Assembly (NCBI GenBank): GCA_964461295.1
Contig: CAYWTX010000024.1
Coordinates: forward strand, 1 to 17,329
DNA: 17,329 nt
Direction of reading: 5' to 3'
DNA from: CAYWTX01 sp964461295
GTDB lineage: Bacteria > Planctomycetota > Phycisphaerae > SM23-33
Shown one piece after another: positions 8,558-15,479 of this stretch. Under the pieces are notes generated by a model that did no database searches, was not told the DNA's origin, and was given only the letters and a program-made list of their open reading frames with translations. The translations under genes were made by a program, and so were the position numbers. Positions within the stretch are counted from its first letter, which is position 1, and every line of letters starts with the position of its first letter.

Positions 8558-9715
8558 ATGAGGATCGCCCTTGTCATAGAACGGTTCGACGCCGCCCGCG
8601 GCGGGCGCGAGCGGTCCACGGCGCAGATCGCCGCCGGCCTGGCGCGCCGCGGACACGCCGTCGCCGTCCTGTGTCAGCACGGCACGGGCGGCGGCGAGGG
8701 GGTCGAGGTGCGCCAGTTGGGCTGCGAGGGTTGGGGGCGGGCGGGCAAGCTTAAGCGGTTCGTCTCGGCCGTGCGGGCCGAGAGGAAACGCGAGAAGTTC
8801 GACATCGTTCACGCGACGCTGCCGGTGCCGGGGGCGAACGTCTACCAGCCGCGCGGCGGGCTGGTGGGGGCCCAGGCGGCCGCGAGCGTCCGCCGGCGAA
8901 AGGGGCTGCTCAAGCTGGTGTTCACCGTGGCCGAGCCGGCCAACCTGCTGCGGCGCCAGATGCGCGCGCTGGAGCGGCGCGTCGTGCGGGACCCGGGCGT
9001 GCTCTGCCTGGCCGTCAGCGACATGGTCCGTCGCGAGTTCCTGCACTACCACGCCCGCGGCGAGGGCGTGCGGGTGATCTTCAACGGCGTGGACGACTGC
9101 GCGTGGGGCGACGCCGAGCAGCGGGCGGCGCTGCGGCGCGAGGTGCGCCGCAAGCTCGACGTGGCCGACGACGCGCCGGTGTTCCTCACGGCCGCCAAGC
9201 GTTTCACGCTGAAGGGCGTGGCCGAGACGATTGAGGCGTTCGCGCGGTACGTGCACGGAGAGGGGGGCGACAAGCGGGCACGCCTGGTGGCGGTGGGGCA
9301 GGGCCAGGTGCGGGCGTACGAGCGGCTGGCGCGACGCCGTGGCGTGCGCGGGCAGGTGGTGTTCGCCGGCGAGGCCGAAGACATCGGCGCCTGGCTGGCG
9401 GGCGCCGACGCGTGCGTGCTGCTGAGCTGGTACGACCCGTGCAGCCGCGTGGTGCTGGAGGCGGTGCGATCGGGCGTGCCGGCCATCACCACCGCGTTCA
9501 ACGGCGCCTGCGAGGTGCTCGCCCGCGGCGCGGGCGTGGTGATCGATTCACCGGACAACATCGCTGCCGCTGCCGCGGCGCTGCGCAAACTGGCCGACCC
9601 CGACTGCCGCGCCGGCGCGGCGGCAGCGTGCTGCGAACTGATCGACGCGCTGAGCATGGACCGCCACGTGGACGAACTCGTCAAGGCGTACGAGGAAGTC
9701 GTCGGCAACAAGTGA
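8558..9715 (+). CDS. GT4 glycosyltransferase, WaaG-like, probable LPS core
   Basis: GT-B fold transferase of family GT4, probably adding a sugar to the LPS core at the cytoplasmic membrane. The 385 aa product begins MRIALVIERFDAARGGRERST, with the WaaG-type glycine-rich acceptor-side loop; the N-terminal domain ends near 170 with FNGVD (175-179), the usual GT4 switch to the donor domain. In the EX7E position it reads YDPCSRVVLEAVRSG: D293 replaces the first Glu and E301 is kept. KRFTLKG supplies the donor-phosphate region. ATG 8558 is chosen because homology begins at once; no strong Shine-Dalgarno site is seen. Its place after a heptosyltransferase and LPS kinase supports the core role; the sugar is unknown. 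Confidence 0.85.
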   Translation: MRIALVIERFDAARGGRERSTAQIAAGLARRGHAVAVLCQHGTGGGEGVEVRQLGCEGWGRAGKLKRFVSAVRAERKREKFDIVHATLPVPGANVYQPRGGLVGAQAAASVRRRKGLLKLVFTVAEPANLLRRQMRALERRVVRDPGVLCLAVSDMVRREFLHYHARGEGVRVIFNGVDDCAWGDAEQRAALRREVRRKLDVADDAPVFLTAAKRFTLKGVAETIEAFARYVHGEGGDKRARLVAVGQGQVRAYERLARRRGVRGQVVFAGEAEDIGAWLAGADACVLLSWYDPCSRVVLEAVRSGVPAITTAFNGACEVLARGAGVVIDSPDNIAAAAAALRKLADPDCRAGAAAACCELIDALSMDRHVDELVKAYEEVVGNK

Positions 9716-9738
9716 TCGCCCGGACGCGGAAGGAGCCG

Positions 9739-9761
9739 AGCCGCGGCGTGTCGCCGCGGTT
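9739..9761 (+). terminator. Strong hairpin after the GT4 gene
   Basis: CCGCGGCG (9741-9748) and CGCCGCGG (9752-9759) form a perfect 8-bp stem with a TGT loop, extended by an A-T and a G-U pair. It starts 24 bases after the stop and is followed by TTGCCT, only a weak U-run. It may be a terminator or another gap palindrome. Confidence 0.4.
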
Positions 9762-9820
9762 GCCTCCGGACCGGGCGCCGGATCCGAAACGGAAAATACG
9801 AAGCGGAACACGCAAGCAAC

Positions 9821-10510
9821 ATGGACAAGATCGGCGGAATCCTCTCCTGGCTTGCCCTTCCCCTCGCGGCGTACGTCATCGGCGCGACGCCGTTTGCCGT
9901 GATCATCGCGCGGTTTCGCGGGCATGATCTCCGCGAGCAAGGCAGCGGCAACGTGGGGGCGACCAATTGCGGGCGCGTCTGCGGGCGGCGGTGGGGCTAC
10001 CTGTGCTTCCTGCTGGACGTGGCGAAGGGATTCCTGCCGACGTTCGCGGTGGGCCTGTGGCTGCGGGGAGGCGACGACACGGCTGGCGCGGCGGCGCCTT
10101 CGCCGGCCGCGCAGGCCCTGTGGCTGACGGTGGGCTGCGCCGCGATCGCGGGGCACGTGCTGAGCTTCTGGCTGGGCTTCCGCGGGGGCAAGGGCGTGGC
10201 CACCTCGCTGGGCGTGGTCCTGGGCGTGTGGCCCTACTTCACGCCGGCCGGGGCGATCGCCCTGGCGGTCTGGATCGCCGTCACGTTGACCAGCCGCTAC
10301 GTCTCGGTGGGCAGCATCGCGGCCGCACTGGCGTTCCTGCCGGCCTTTGCGCTGCTCAACGGCTCGCGGGTGGAACTGCTCTGGCCGATGGCGTCCTTCG
10401 CGGCGGTGATGATCTCGCTGATCCTCTTCCGCCACAAATCGAACATCCGCCGCCTGCTGGCGGGCACGGAGAACAAAATCGGGAGGAAGGAAGAGAAGCA
10501 GCAGGGATGA
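9821..10510 (+). CDS. plsY: Acyl-phosphate:glycerol-3-phosphate acyltransferase PlsY
   Basis: PlsY makes lysophosphatidic acid from acyl-phosphate and glycerol-3-phosphate in the inner membrane, the first committed step of phospholipid synthesis; its acyl-phosphate comes from PlsX, not seen here. The 229 aa product is hydrophobic with several membrane segments. All three family motifs are visible: GSGNVGATN (41-49), the DVAKG loop (66-70) and GHVLSFWLGFRGGKGVAT (111-128). The length is slightly above the usual ~200 because of an Ala/Pro-rich loop near 84-99 and a Lys/Glu-rich tail. No clear Shine-Dalgarno site precedes ATG 9821. It follows the LPS genes at 105 bases and ends shortly before a perfect 27-bp stem. 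Confidence 0.96.
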   Translation: MDKIGGILSWLALPLAAYVIGATPFAVIIARFRGHDLREQGSGNVGATNCGRVCGRRWGYLCFLLDVAKGFLPTFAVGLWLRGGDDTAGAAAPSPAAQALWLTVGCAAIAGHVLSFWLGFRGGKGVATSLGVVLGVWPYFTPAGAIALAVWIAVTLTSRYVSVGSIAAALAFLPAFALLNGSRVELLWPMASFAAVMISLILFRHKSNIRRLLAGTENKIGRKEEKQQG

Positions 10511-10548
10511 AGGGGATGAAACGGAGGGGAAGAGAGCTTCTTCTTCCT

Positions 10549-10606
10549 AGACACTGGTCGGGTAAGCCTGGGCGGTTGCCCGCCCAGGCTTACCCGACCA
10601 GTGTCT
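10549..10606. repeat. Perfect 27-bp-stem palindrome flanked by CTTCCT repeats
   Basis: Bases 10549-10575 are exactly complementary to 10580-10606 around the loop TTGC. The outer ends are AGACAC and GTGTCT. The hexamer CTTCCT flanks it on both sides (10543-10548 and 10607-10612), and GGGGATGAA (10512-10520) is mirrored by TTCATCCCC (10619-10627). It lies between the converging ends of plsY and the TIM-barrel gene, so it could stop transcription from both sides, but there is no U-run and the perfect identity suggests a recently inserted palindromic element. Confidence 0.8.
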
Positions 10607-10619
10607 CTTCCTGTCCACT

Positions 10620-11474
10620 TCATCCCCCTCGTCCCAGCTTATCTCCTCTCGCGGCGCGAAGCACCTCGCCCAACCGTTCGGCGAGGCCGTCGTCGATGAG
10701 TTGGTTGAGGCGGTCGACCGTGTAGAACACTTCGAGCATCAGCGTGCCGCGGTAGGCGACGTCGCGCAGGGCGGCCGCCACCGCAGGCGTGTCCAGCTTG
10801 CCGCGGGTGGGCATCTCGTGGTCGTCGGCGAGGCCGGAGTTGTCGGAGAAGTGGACGTAGGCGATCTGCTCGGCGGCGGAGCGGATCCATGCGGGCACGT
10901 CGCCGGCCATCAGGGCGTGGCCGGTGTCGAAGCACATGGCCGTGGCGGGGGCGGCCTCGTCGCGGAGTTCGGCGGCGAGTTCGGCGGCGTCGGCGCCGAC
11001 TCCGTAGGCGGGGGGCAGGTTCTCGAAGGCGTAGCGCACGCCGGCGGCGGCGCCGACGCGGCCCAGTTCGCGGATCGACTTGCGGAGTTGCGCGAATCGC
11101 GCGCGGCGCTCGTCGGCGGTGAGCGGGCGGCTCAGCGCCGGCGAGCAGTGGACGACGACCAGCGGCCCGCCCAGCGCGAGGGCAAGGTCGCCTTCGCGGC
11201 GGTAGGTCTCGACCGCCGCGAGGCGGAACGCCTCATCCGGCGAGGACGGGTCGTACGCGTCGCCGAACACGCCGTGCAGGCTGTCGCAGGGCATCCCGCC
11301 GGCCGCGACATACTCCCGCATCTGCGCCAGGCAGGGCGCGGCCTTCTGGTTGCGGTAGACCTGGACGGCGCGGCAGCCGAGACGGCGCAGGCAGGCGAGC
11401 CAGTCGCCGGGCGGGAAGTCCGCAAAGCCGACGGGAGCGACGGTACCGAGTTGGATGGACTCCGATTCTGGCAT
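10620..11474 (-). CDS. Sugar phosphate isomerase/epimerase-like TIM-barrel protein
   Basis: Member of the xylose-isomerase-like / AP endonuclease 2 TIM-barrel superfamily, which includes sugar isomerases, epimerases and endonuclease IV. The 284 aa product shows the usual metal-site order: H67 (SLHG), H109 (VVHCSP), E151 (FENLPP), D183 and H186 (CFDTGHA), H208 (VHFSDN), H219 and E248 (MLEVFY). The complete set suggests an active divalent-metal enzyme. The substrate cannot be told from sequence; carbohydrate isomerases are far commoner in such contexts than DNA repair enzymes. ATG 11474 is preferred; a TTG at 11489 would add five residues. No good ribosome site is visible for either. A foldback repeat lies just upstream of the start, and it converges on plsY. 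Confidence 0.8.
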   Translation of the reverse strand: MPESESIQLGTVAPVGFADFPPGDWLACLRRLGCRAVQVYRNQKAAPCLAQMREYVAAGGMPCDSLHGVFGDAYDPSSPDEAFRLAAVETYRREGDLALALGGPLVVVHCSPALSRPLTADERRARFAQLRKSIRELGRVGAAAGVRYAFENLPPAYGVGADAAELAAELRDEAAPATAMCFDTGHALMAGDVPAWIRSAAEQIAYVHFSDNSGLADDHEMPTRGKLDTPAVAAALRDVAYRGTLMLEVFYTVDRLNQLIDDGLAERLGEVLRAARGDKLGRGG

Positions 11475-11494
11475 GGGCTGAAAGAACAAATCCC

Positions 11495-11699
11495 AGCCCC
11501 GAAGGGGCGTCGAGGATTCAGCCGGGGGCGTAAGCCCCCGGTAACCACGGCAGAATGGTCTGAGCCCTTCCGAAGGGGCGATAGAAACCTTGCCACACGG
11601 CCAAACCTTCTTTCGCCCCTTCAGGGCTCATTTCCCATTCTGATCTCCACCGGGGGCTTGCGCCCTTGGCTGAATCCTGACGCCTCTTCAAGGCCAAAG
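11495..11699. repeat. Second ~200-base foldback repeat with AGCCCY-GAA-GGGGC units
   Basis: Four palindromic units are nested symmetrically: GCCCC-GAA-GGGGC (11496-11508), CCGGGGGC-GTAA-GCCCCCGG (11522-11541), GCCCTTCCGAAGGGGC (11564-11579), and inverted counterparts GCCCCTTCAGGGC (11615-11627) and GGGGGCTTGCGCCC (about 11652-11665). The flanks match in inverse: GGATTCAGCC just before one unit and GGCTGAATCC after the last, followed by GACGCC opposite GGCGTC. The block therefore folds as one long imperfect palindrome centred near 11597, with the same size and unit type as 2815-3015. It lies between the mcsB stop and the TIM-barrel start and fills most of that 265-base gap. Confidence 0.7.
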
Positions 11700-11739
11700 C
11701 CATCGGCTGATTCTTCCTCGCCTGCTGGAGGAAGGACTG

Positions 11740-12795
11740 CTACCCGGCGCCCAGGCGTTTGCGGATCTGCTCGGCGCGGACCTCGGCGCGGACCTCGCCG
11801 GACATTTCGCGGCCGAGGGTCTTCTGGAGGTGCGCCGGTTGGGTCAGCAGGAACAGTTCGTTGATGGTCTGGGTGTCCACGTCGCGGACTCGCCCGAGGT
11901 TGACGCCCAGGCGCACCAGCGACAGGAGGTACATGGTTTCCTCGGAGCTGATGTGCCTGGCCGAGCGGAGCACCGCCAGGGCGCGGAAGGCCTTGTCGTC
12001 GACGGCCAGCGATCTGCGTTCGATGATCGCGCCTCTGGCGGCCCGTTCGTAGTCGATGAACCGGGGGACCATCTGTCCGAGGAACTCCTCGATGATTTGC
12101 TCCTCGGTGCGGCCCAGCGTGGTCTGGTTGGACACCTGGAAGAAATCGCCGCTGGCCTCGGTGCCTTCGCCGTACAGCCCGCGGATGGCCAGGTGCATGT
12201 CCTGGGCGGCGCGGAACGCCTTCTCGATCTCGCCGGTCATCTTCAGCGCGGGCAGGTGCAGCATCACGCTGACCCTCAGGCCGGTGCCCACGTTGGTCGG
12301 GCAGGCCGTCAGGTAGCCGTAGCGGTCATGGAAGGCGTAGCCCAGGCGGCCCTCCAGCAGGTCGTCGATGCGGTTGATCTCGTGCAGGGCGTTGTCCAGT
12401 CCCAGTCCGCTGCGAAGCACCTGGATGCGGAGGTGGTCCTCTTCGTTGATCATGATCGAGGCCGTCTCGTCCACGGCCACGACGACGCTTCGCGGGTGCT
12501 GGGCGTCGGAGTGGTGGCGTGAGATGAGGTGCCGCTCAACCAGCAGTTGGCGGTCGAGTTCGCCGGCGGCCGCGACGTCCACGTACAGCACCTGCGGCGC
12601 GATGCCGGCGGCGAGCACCTCGCGTCGCAGGCGGCCCTCCAGGTCGCGCAGTTGGTCGGTCGAGCAGCGGGTGAGGAAGGGCATGCCCGCGAGATTGCGG
12701 GCCAGGCGAATGCGAGAGGAGATCACCACGTCGTGCGCCGGCCCGGCGCCGCGGAGCCATTCGCCGGCGCTTCGCGTGAAATCGGCGAGTTTCAT
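11740..12795 (-). CDS. mcsB: Protein arginine kinase McsB
   Basis: McsB phosphorylates arginine residues, marking proteins for ClpC/ClpP degradation in Firmicutes. It is related to creatine/arginine kinases. The 351 aa product matches the ~360 aa family: ATP-binding SSRIRLARN (26-34), the catalytic acidic motif NEEDH (117-121), the reactive-cysteine motif CPTNVGTGLR (C165) followed by VSVMLHLPAL, and SNQTTLGRTEEQI. It lacks the N-terminal substrate domain of metabolic phosphagen kinases, as McsB does. Its ATG overlaps the mcsA stop as ATGA, so translation is coupled. No ctsR or clpC lies in the window, unlike the Bacillus operon; targets are unknown. It ends TAG at 11740. Confidence 0.95.
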   Translation of the reverse strand: MKLADFTRSAGEWLRGAGPAHDVVISSRIRLARNLAGMPFLTRCSTDQLRDLEGRLRREVLAAGIAPQVLYVDVAAAGELDRQLLVERHLISRHHSDAQHPRSVVVAVDETASIMINEEDHLRIQVLRSGLGLDNALHEINRIDDLLEGRLGYAFHDRYGYLTACPTNVGTGLRVSVMLHLPALKMTGEIEKAFRAAQDMHLAIRGLYGEGTEASGDFFQVSNQTTLGRTEEQIIEEFLGQMVPRFIDYERAARGAIIERRSLAVDDKAFRALAVLRSARHISSEETMYLLSLVRLGVNLGRVRDVDTQTINELFLLTQPAHLQKTLGREMSGEVRAEVRAEQIRKRLGAG

Positions 12796-13286
12796 GACTG
12801 CTCCTCCAGCTTGATGCGGTCGCGCAGGCGGGCGGCGAGCTTGTAGTCCTCGGTTCCGACGGCGTTACGGAGCTGCGCCCGCAGGCGAAGGAGGTTGTTC
12901 TGTCTCTTGCGGTCGGCGCCCGCCCCCGAGGGAACCTTGCCCACGTGCTGCGACGCTCCTTCCTGGGCACGGGCGATCAGCGCCTCCAGCAACGGGCCGA
13001 ACGCCTCGTAGTCGTGCGGGCAGCCCAGCAACGCCTTCTGGCGGAACTCGCCGAACGTCAGCCCGCAGACGTCGCACTTGACCTCGGCCGCCTTCTGCCC
13101 GCCCGGGGCGGCCGTCTGCAGGATGAAGTCCTCCAGGAGCTGGCTGATGGGCAGGTTGGCCTTGACCGTGATGCCTTCGGCGGCGGCGCAGTCCTCGCAC
13201 AGGTGCTTCTCCAACTTCTGGCCGTCAGCAATCTCGGTCAGATGCACGGTCGCCGGTTTGCCGCATTTGTCGCATTCGGACTTCAT
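12792..13286 (-). CDS. mcsA: McsA, zinc-binding UVR-motif activator of McsB
   Basis: McsA binds zinc and activates McsB in stress control. The 164 aa product has CDKC near the start, CEDC near 33, CDVCGLTFGEF near 75, and a fourth site reading GCPHDYEAF where the family usually has GCxxCYxxF, so its last cysteine is replaced. A UVR (UvrB/UvrC) motif, LRAQLRNAVGTEDYKLAARL, ends the protein. ATG 13286 is chosen over a GTG two codons upstream. The upstream AGGATGGAG looks like a ribosome site but also forms the promoter's -10 region. The stop overlaps mcsB's ATG by four bases. Length is close to the usual ~170-185 aa. Confidence 0.92.
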   Translation of the reverse strand: MKSECDKCGKPATVHLTEIADGQKLEKHLCEDCAAAEGITVKANLPISQLLEDFILQTAAPGGQKAAEVKCDVCGLTFGEFRQKALLGCPHDYEAFGPLLEALIARAQEGASQHVGKVPSGAGADRKRQNNLLRLRAQLRNAVGTEDYKLAARLRDRIKLEEQS

Positions 13287-13295
13287 GGCCACTCC

Positions 13296-13324
13296 ATCCT
13301 ACGGAAGATGAAGCGGGCAATCAA
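13296..13324 (-). promoter_or_regulatory. Promoter for mcsA-mcsB
   Basis: On the minus strand TTGATT (13324-13319), a 17-base spacer and TAGGAT (13301-13296) end 9 bases before the mcsA ATG. Transcription would begin at about 13288-13290, beyond the GGAG at 13295-13292, so the message would have almost no leader. I see no CtsR-type heptad repeat here. Confidence 0.45.
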
Positions 13325-13397
13325 GGAATTGGGGAACGACAGCGACGGTGCGGAAGAAAGGCGAAGAGAAAAGGGCAACCCGCCACGGAAATGGCCA

Positions 13398-13413
13398 GCC
13401 CTTGTCGAAGGGC
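13398..13413 (-). terminator. Weak hairpin downstream of dedA
   Basis: GCCCTT (13398-13403) pairs with AAGGGC (13408-13413) around a four-base loop, about 70 bases after the dedA-like stop on the minus strand. No U-run. The remainder of the 13325-13483 gap shows nothing I can support. Confidence 0.2.
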
Positions 13414-13483
13414 CCTCGGCGAAGGGCGCCGGGACCGCGACGCGGCCAGCACGGGGCAACGACTTCCGGCCTTTCCCGCACGA

Positions 13484-14170
13484 CTACTGTCCATCAGCTT
13501 CGTCGCGCGCCGTGCGGATGCCGCGGTCGGCACTGCCGCCTGCCGCCTGCTGGCTGCTGCCTTTGGGCGCGGCCTCGCCCTGTGGCGCGGCCGCCGGCTC
13601 ATCTTTCGGCGACACGCGGCGGCCTATCACCCGCATGATCCAGAACGCCGCCGTCGCCACCAGGATGCCCAGCACGAACGCCCATTTCTGGTGCTTGTGC
13701 ATGAACGTCTCCATGGCCGCGCCGAAGACGTAACCGCCGAAGGCGAAGGTGGTCGCCCACACGGCCGCGCCGATGACGTTCAGAAGGATGAACCGTCGGG
13801 TGGGCACGTCGCTCATGCCGATGGCGAGGGGGGTGACGTTGCGCAGCCCGTAGAGGAAACGGAAGCCCAGGATAAGCCAGGTCTGGTTTCGCTCGAGCAG
13901 GCGGTAGACCCTCGCGGCCCGGGCCTGCCACTTGGGGCGATTGGCGATGAATTTCTGGCCCTTGTAGCGGCCGAGGAAGAACATGAGCTGGTCGCTGCAC
14001 AGGCTGCCGCAGAAGGAGAAGAGGATCACCAGGGGCAGCCAGGGGTTGCCGTCGCGGGCCGCGAAGCCGGCGATGATGACGATGGTCTCGCCCTCGAAGA
14101 ACGTCCATACCAGCAGGATCAGGTAGGCCAGGTACGGATGGGCGTCCAGGATCTGGTTGATGTCAGGCAT
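13484..14170 (-). CDS. DedA-family membrane protein, YohD-like
   Basis: DedA (SNARE-associated/VTT domain) proteins are inner-membrane proteins linked to lipid carrier flipping and membrane potential homeostasis. The 228 aa product has an early WTFFEGETIVIIAGF with the acidic E26 and E28, a reentrant region with CGSLCSDQ around 54-61, the family arginine motif FRFLYGLRNVTPLAIGM (103-119; R104, R110), and further membrane helices near 125-145 and 160-180. It aligns best in memory with E. coli YohD. The last ~45 residues are an Ala/Gly/Ser/Gln-rich polar tail. The start is ATG 14170 without a strong ribosome site. It is 126 bases downstream of the His-rich membrane protein gene, so co-transcription is possible but not coupled. 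Confidence 0.9.
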   Translation of the reverse strand: MPDINQILDAHPYLAYLILLVWTFFEGETIVIIAGFAARDGNPWLPLVILFSFCGSLCSDQLMFFLGRYKGQKFIANRPKWQARAARVYRLLERNQTWLILGFRFLYGLRNVTPLAIGMSDVPTRRFILLNVIGAAVWATTFAFGGYVFGAAMETFMHKHQKWAFVLGILVATAAFWIMRVIGRRVSPKDEPAAAPQGEAAPKGSSQQAAGGSADRGIRTARDEADGQ

Positions 14171-14296
14171 TGTTCATCGCCGTTGGCGCCGGGGCGCCAT
14201 CAGGAAGTTCCGAGCATACTGCGCGGGCGCGGGGGGCGTCAACGCCGGTCCCGTCGCGATGACACGGCGCGCCGGGCCGCGCGGGCGGCGGCGACG

Positions 14297-14989
14297 CTAC
14301 TGGTGCCCGTGGGGGTGTCCGTGTCCGTGGTGGCGGTGCGTGTCGTGGGGATCCATCGCGCACGCCTTGCCGTCGCGGTGGTTGCGGCAGAACAGCAGCG
14401 GGAGGACAATGTCGCTGGAGCAGCAGGGAACCCACACGGCCAGGAACAGGAACACCGGGATCAGCACGAAGGTGAGCGGCTTGATGTCGCCCCCCTCGTG
14501 CAGGGACATCAGGATGTGTGCCAGCGAAGCGGCCGTGCTGAGAAGAATGTGGATCGCGTGGGACATCTTGGTCCTGGGGCGCAGGTACCCCACAAGCACC
14601 CCGAGCACGGCGGCGGGCAGCACCAGGTAGCCGATTTTGATGAAGCCGATGTAGACCTCGCCATGCACGTGCGGGTCGTGGACTTCCATCAGCCGTTCGC
14701 CGAGGAACGGCATGACCGAATCGCTCAGCGTGCCGACGGCCAGGGAACCCACGAGCCCGACCAGGGCGGCGGCCAGGACGTTGGGCCTGTGATGAAGGCG
14801 GAACATCGCGGTGGTGACGATGGCGCTGAAGAACACGTGGGCGGGGTGGAACGTCGCGAACAGGATCTCGGATGCCTTGTGGGGCAGGTTCGCGTAGACA
14901 AACGCCACCGTGAGCAGGGCGCCCGCGACGGTGCCCAGGGCCGTGAACGGCGCATGCTCTCTCAGCTCGAGGAGAATCCGCTTGATCAT
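14297..14989 (-). CDS. Polytopic membrane protein with His-rich C-terminal tail, candidate metal transporter
   Basis: I do not recognise a named family. The 230 aa product has about six hydrophobic segments (near 14-34, 45-63, 71-90, 113-136, 145-165, 171-189). Histidines recur at or near the membrane: H48 and H51 (FHPAHVFFSA), H66-H67, H104, H107 and H109 in a loop (EVHDPHVHGE), H144, H147, H158 and H164, and a CC pair (189-190) in WVPCCSSDIVLPLLFC. The final 16 residues contain eight histidines (HDTHRHHGHGHPHGHQ). These features suggest handling of a transition metal such as Zn, Ni, Co or Cu; this is inference. ATG 14989 follows AGGAAG at 5 bases and overlaps the stop of the regulator gene by four bases, so the two are translationally coupled. 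Confidence 0.75.
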   Translation of the reverse strand: MIKRILLELREHAPFTALGTVAGALLTVAFVYANLPHKASEILFATFHPAHVFFSAIVTTAMFRLHHRPNVLAAALVGLVGSLAVGTLSDSVMPFLGERLMEVHDPHVHGEVYIGFIKIGYLVLPAAVLGVLVGYLRPRTKMSHAIHILLSTAASLAHILMSLHEGGDIKPLTFVLIPVFLFLAVWVPCCSSDIVLPLLFCRNHRDGKACAMDPHDTHRHHGHGHPHGHQ

Positions 14990-15300
14990 GGCGTCTTCCT
15001 TCTGCTTGCGGCTTTCGCGACGGGGGCCTTTGGGCGGACATGCCCCTTCCGGCACGAGATCAGGTGCTTGACGTGGCAGTCGGGGCATTCCTCGAAGCGG
15101 TGCTGGTGGGCGAAGTCGTCCCAGTGCCGCCGCTGATGGATCGTGAGGACGCCGGTGCCCATGCAGACCGGGCAGACGCTGTCCAGGGCGGCCAGGATGG
15201 CGCCGCGGATGAACTGCGAGCGGTTGGGGATGCCCTTCATGGCCCCGGCCAGCGAGGCATCGACCTTGAACGTGATGACTTCTTCCTTCGTTCGCGGCAT
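14986..15300 (-). CDS. Ribbon-helix-helix protein with Cys/His metal-binding domain, candidate metal-responsive repressor
   Basis: Small 104 aa protein. Residues 8-39 (VITFKVDASLAGAMKG, IPNRSQFIRGAILAAL) read as a CopG/Arc-type ribbon-helix-helix: a basic beta strand followed by two helices with the NRSQFIR turn. The second half has CPVC (43-46), H55, H59, H65, H67, CPDCH (72-76), H79 and C83, a likely zinc-ribbon or metal-sensing module, then a Lys/Arg/Ala tail. The RHH fold binds DNA as a dimer; metal sensing is inferred by analogy with NikR, though the metal module is different. ATG 15300 has GGAG at 6 bases; a longer frame to 15357 would run through its own promoter. Its TGA overlaps the next ATG (ATGA). 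It probably controls itself and the membrane protein through the dyad at 15341-15357. Confidence 0.8.
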   Translation of the reverse strand: MPRTKEEVITFKVDASLAGAMKGIPNRSQFIRGAILAALDSVCPVCMGTGVLTIHQRRHWDDFAHQHRFEECPDCHVKHLISCRKGHVRPKAPVAKAASRRKTP

Positions 15301-15337
15301 GGTCTTCTCCACCGGCGTATGGTAGCGCGGCCGGGGC

Positions 15338-15368
15338 ATAGTATTACCAGGTATCACAAGAAAAGCAA
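15338..15368 (-). promoter_or_regulatory. Promoter with operator-like dyad for the RHH-membrane protein pair
   Basis: On the minus strand TTGCTT (15368-15363) is followed at 16 bases by TAATAC or at 19 by TACTAT (15343-15338). Within this region GTATTACC (15341-15348), an A, and GGTATCAC (15350-15357) form a pseudo-palindrome (6 of 8 positions symmetric), the size and place expected for an RHH dimer-of-dimers site overlapping the -10. It is the most AT-rich stretch in the neighbourhood. Confidence 0.45.
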
Positions 15369-15473
15369 CGCTTTCGTCGCCGGGAGGGGGGGCGGCGATG
15401 CTCGCGGAGGAAATTTCCCCGCCTCGCCTCTTGCTTGTGTCCGGGTGTCTGGTTCTACTCTGCCTATACTGGG

Positions 15474-15479
15474 TATAAT
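15474..15479 (+). promoter_or_regulatory. -10 box of the alpha-glucan glycosyltransferase gene
   Basis: A consensus TATAAT lies 65 bases before the ATG at 15545, with a second similar hexamer TATACT just upstream (15465-15470). No good -35 is visible at 16-18 bases (GGTTCT at 17). The divergent RHH promoter is about 100 bases away on the other strand. Confidence 0.45.

Noticed and set aside
13391..15136. 581-codon plus-strand frame opposite dedA and the membrane protein genes
   Set aside because: Shadow composition; the minus-strand products have membrane helices, family motifs and coupled starts.
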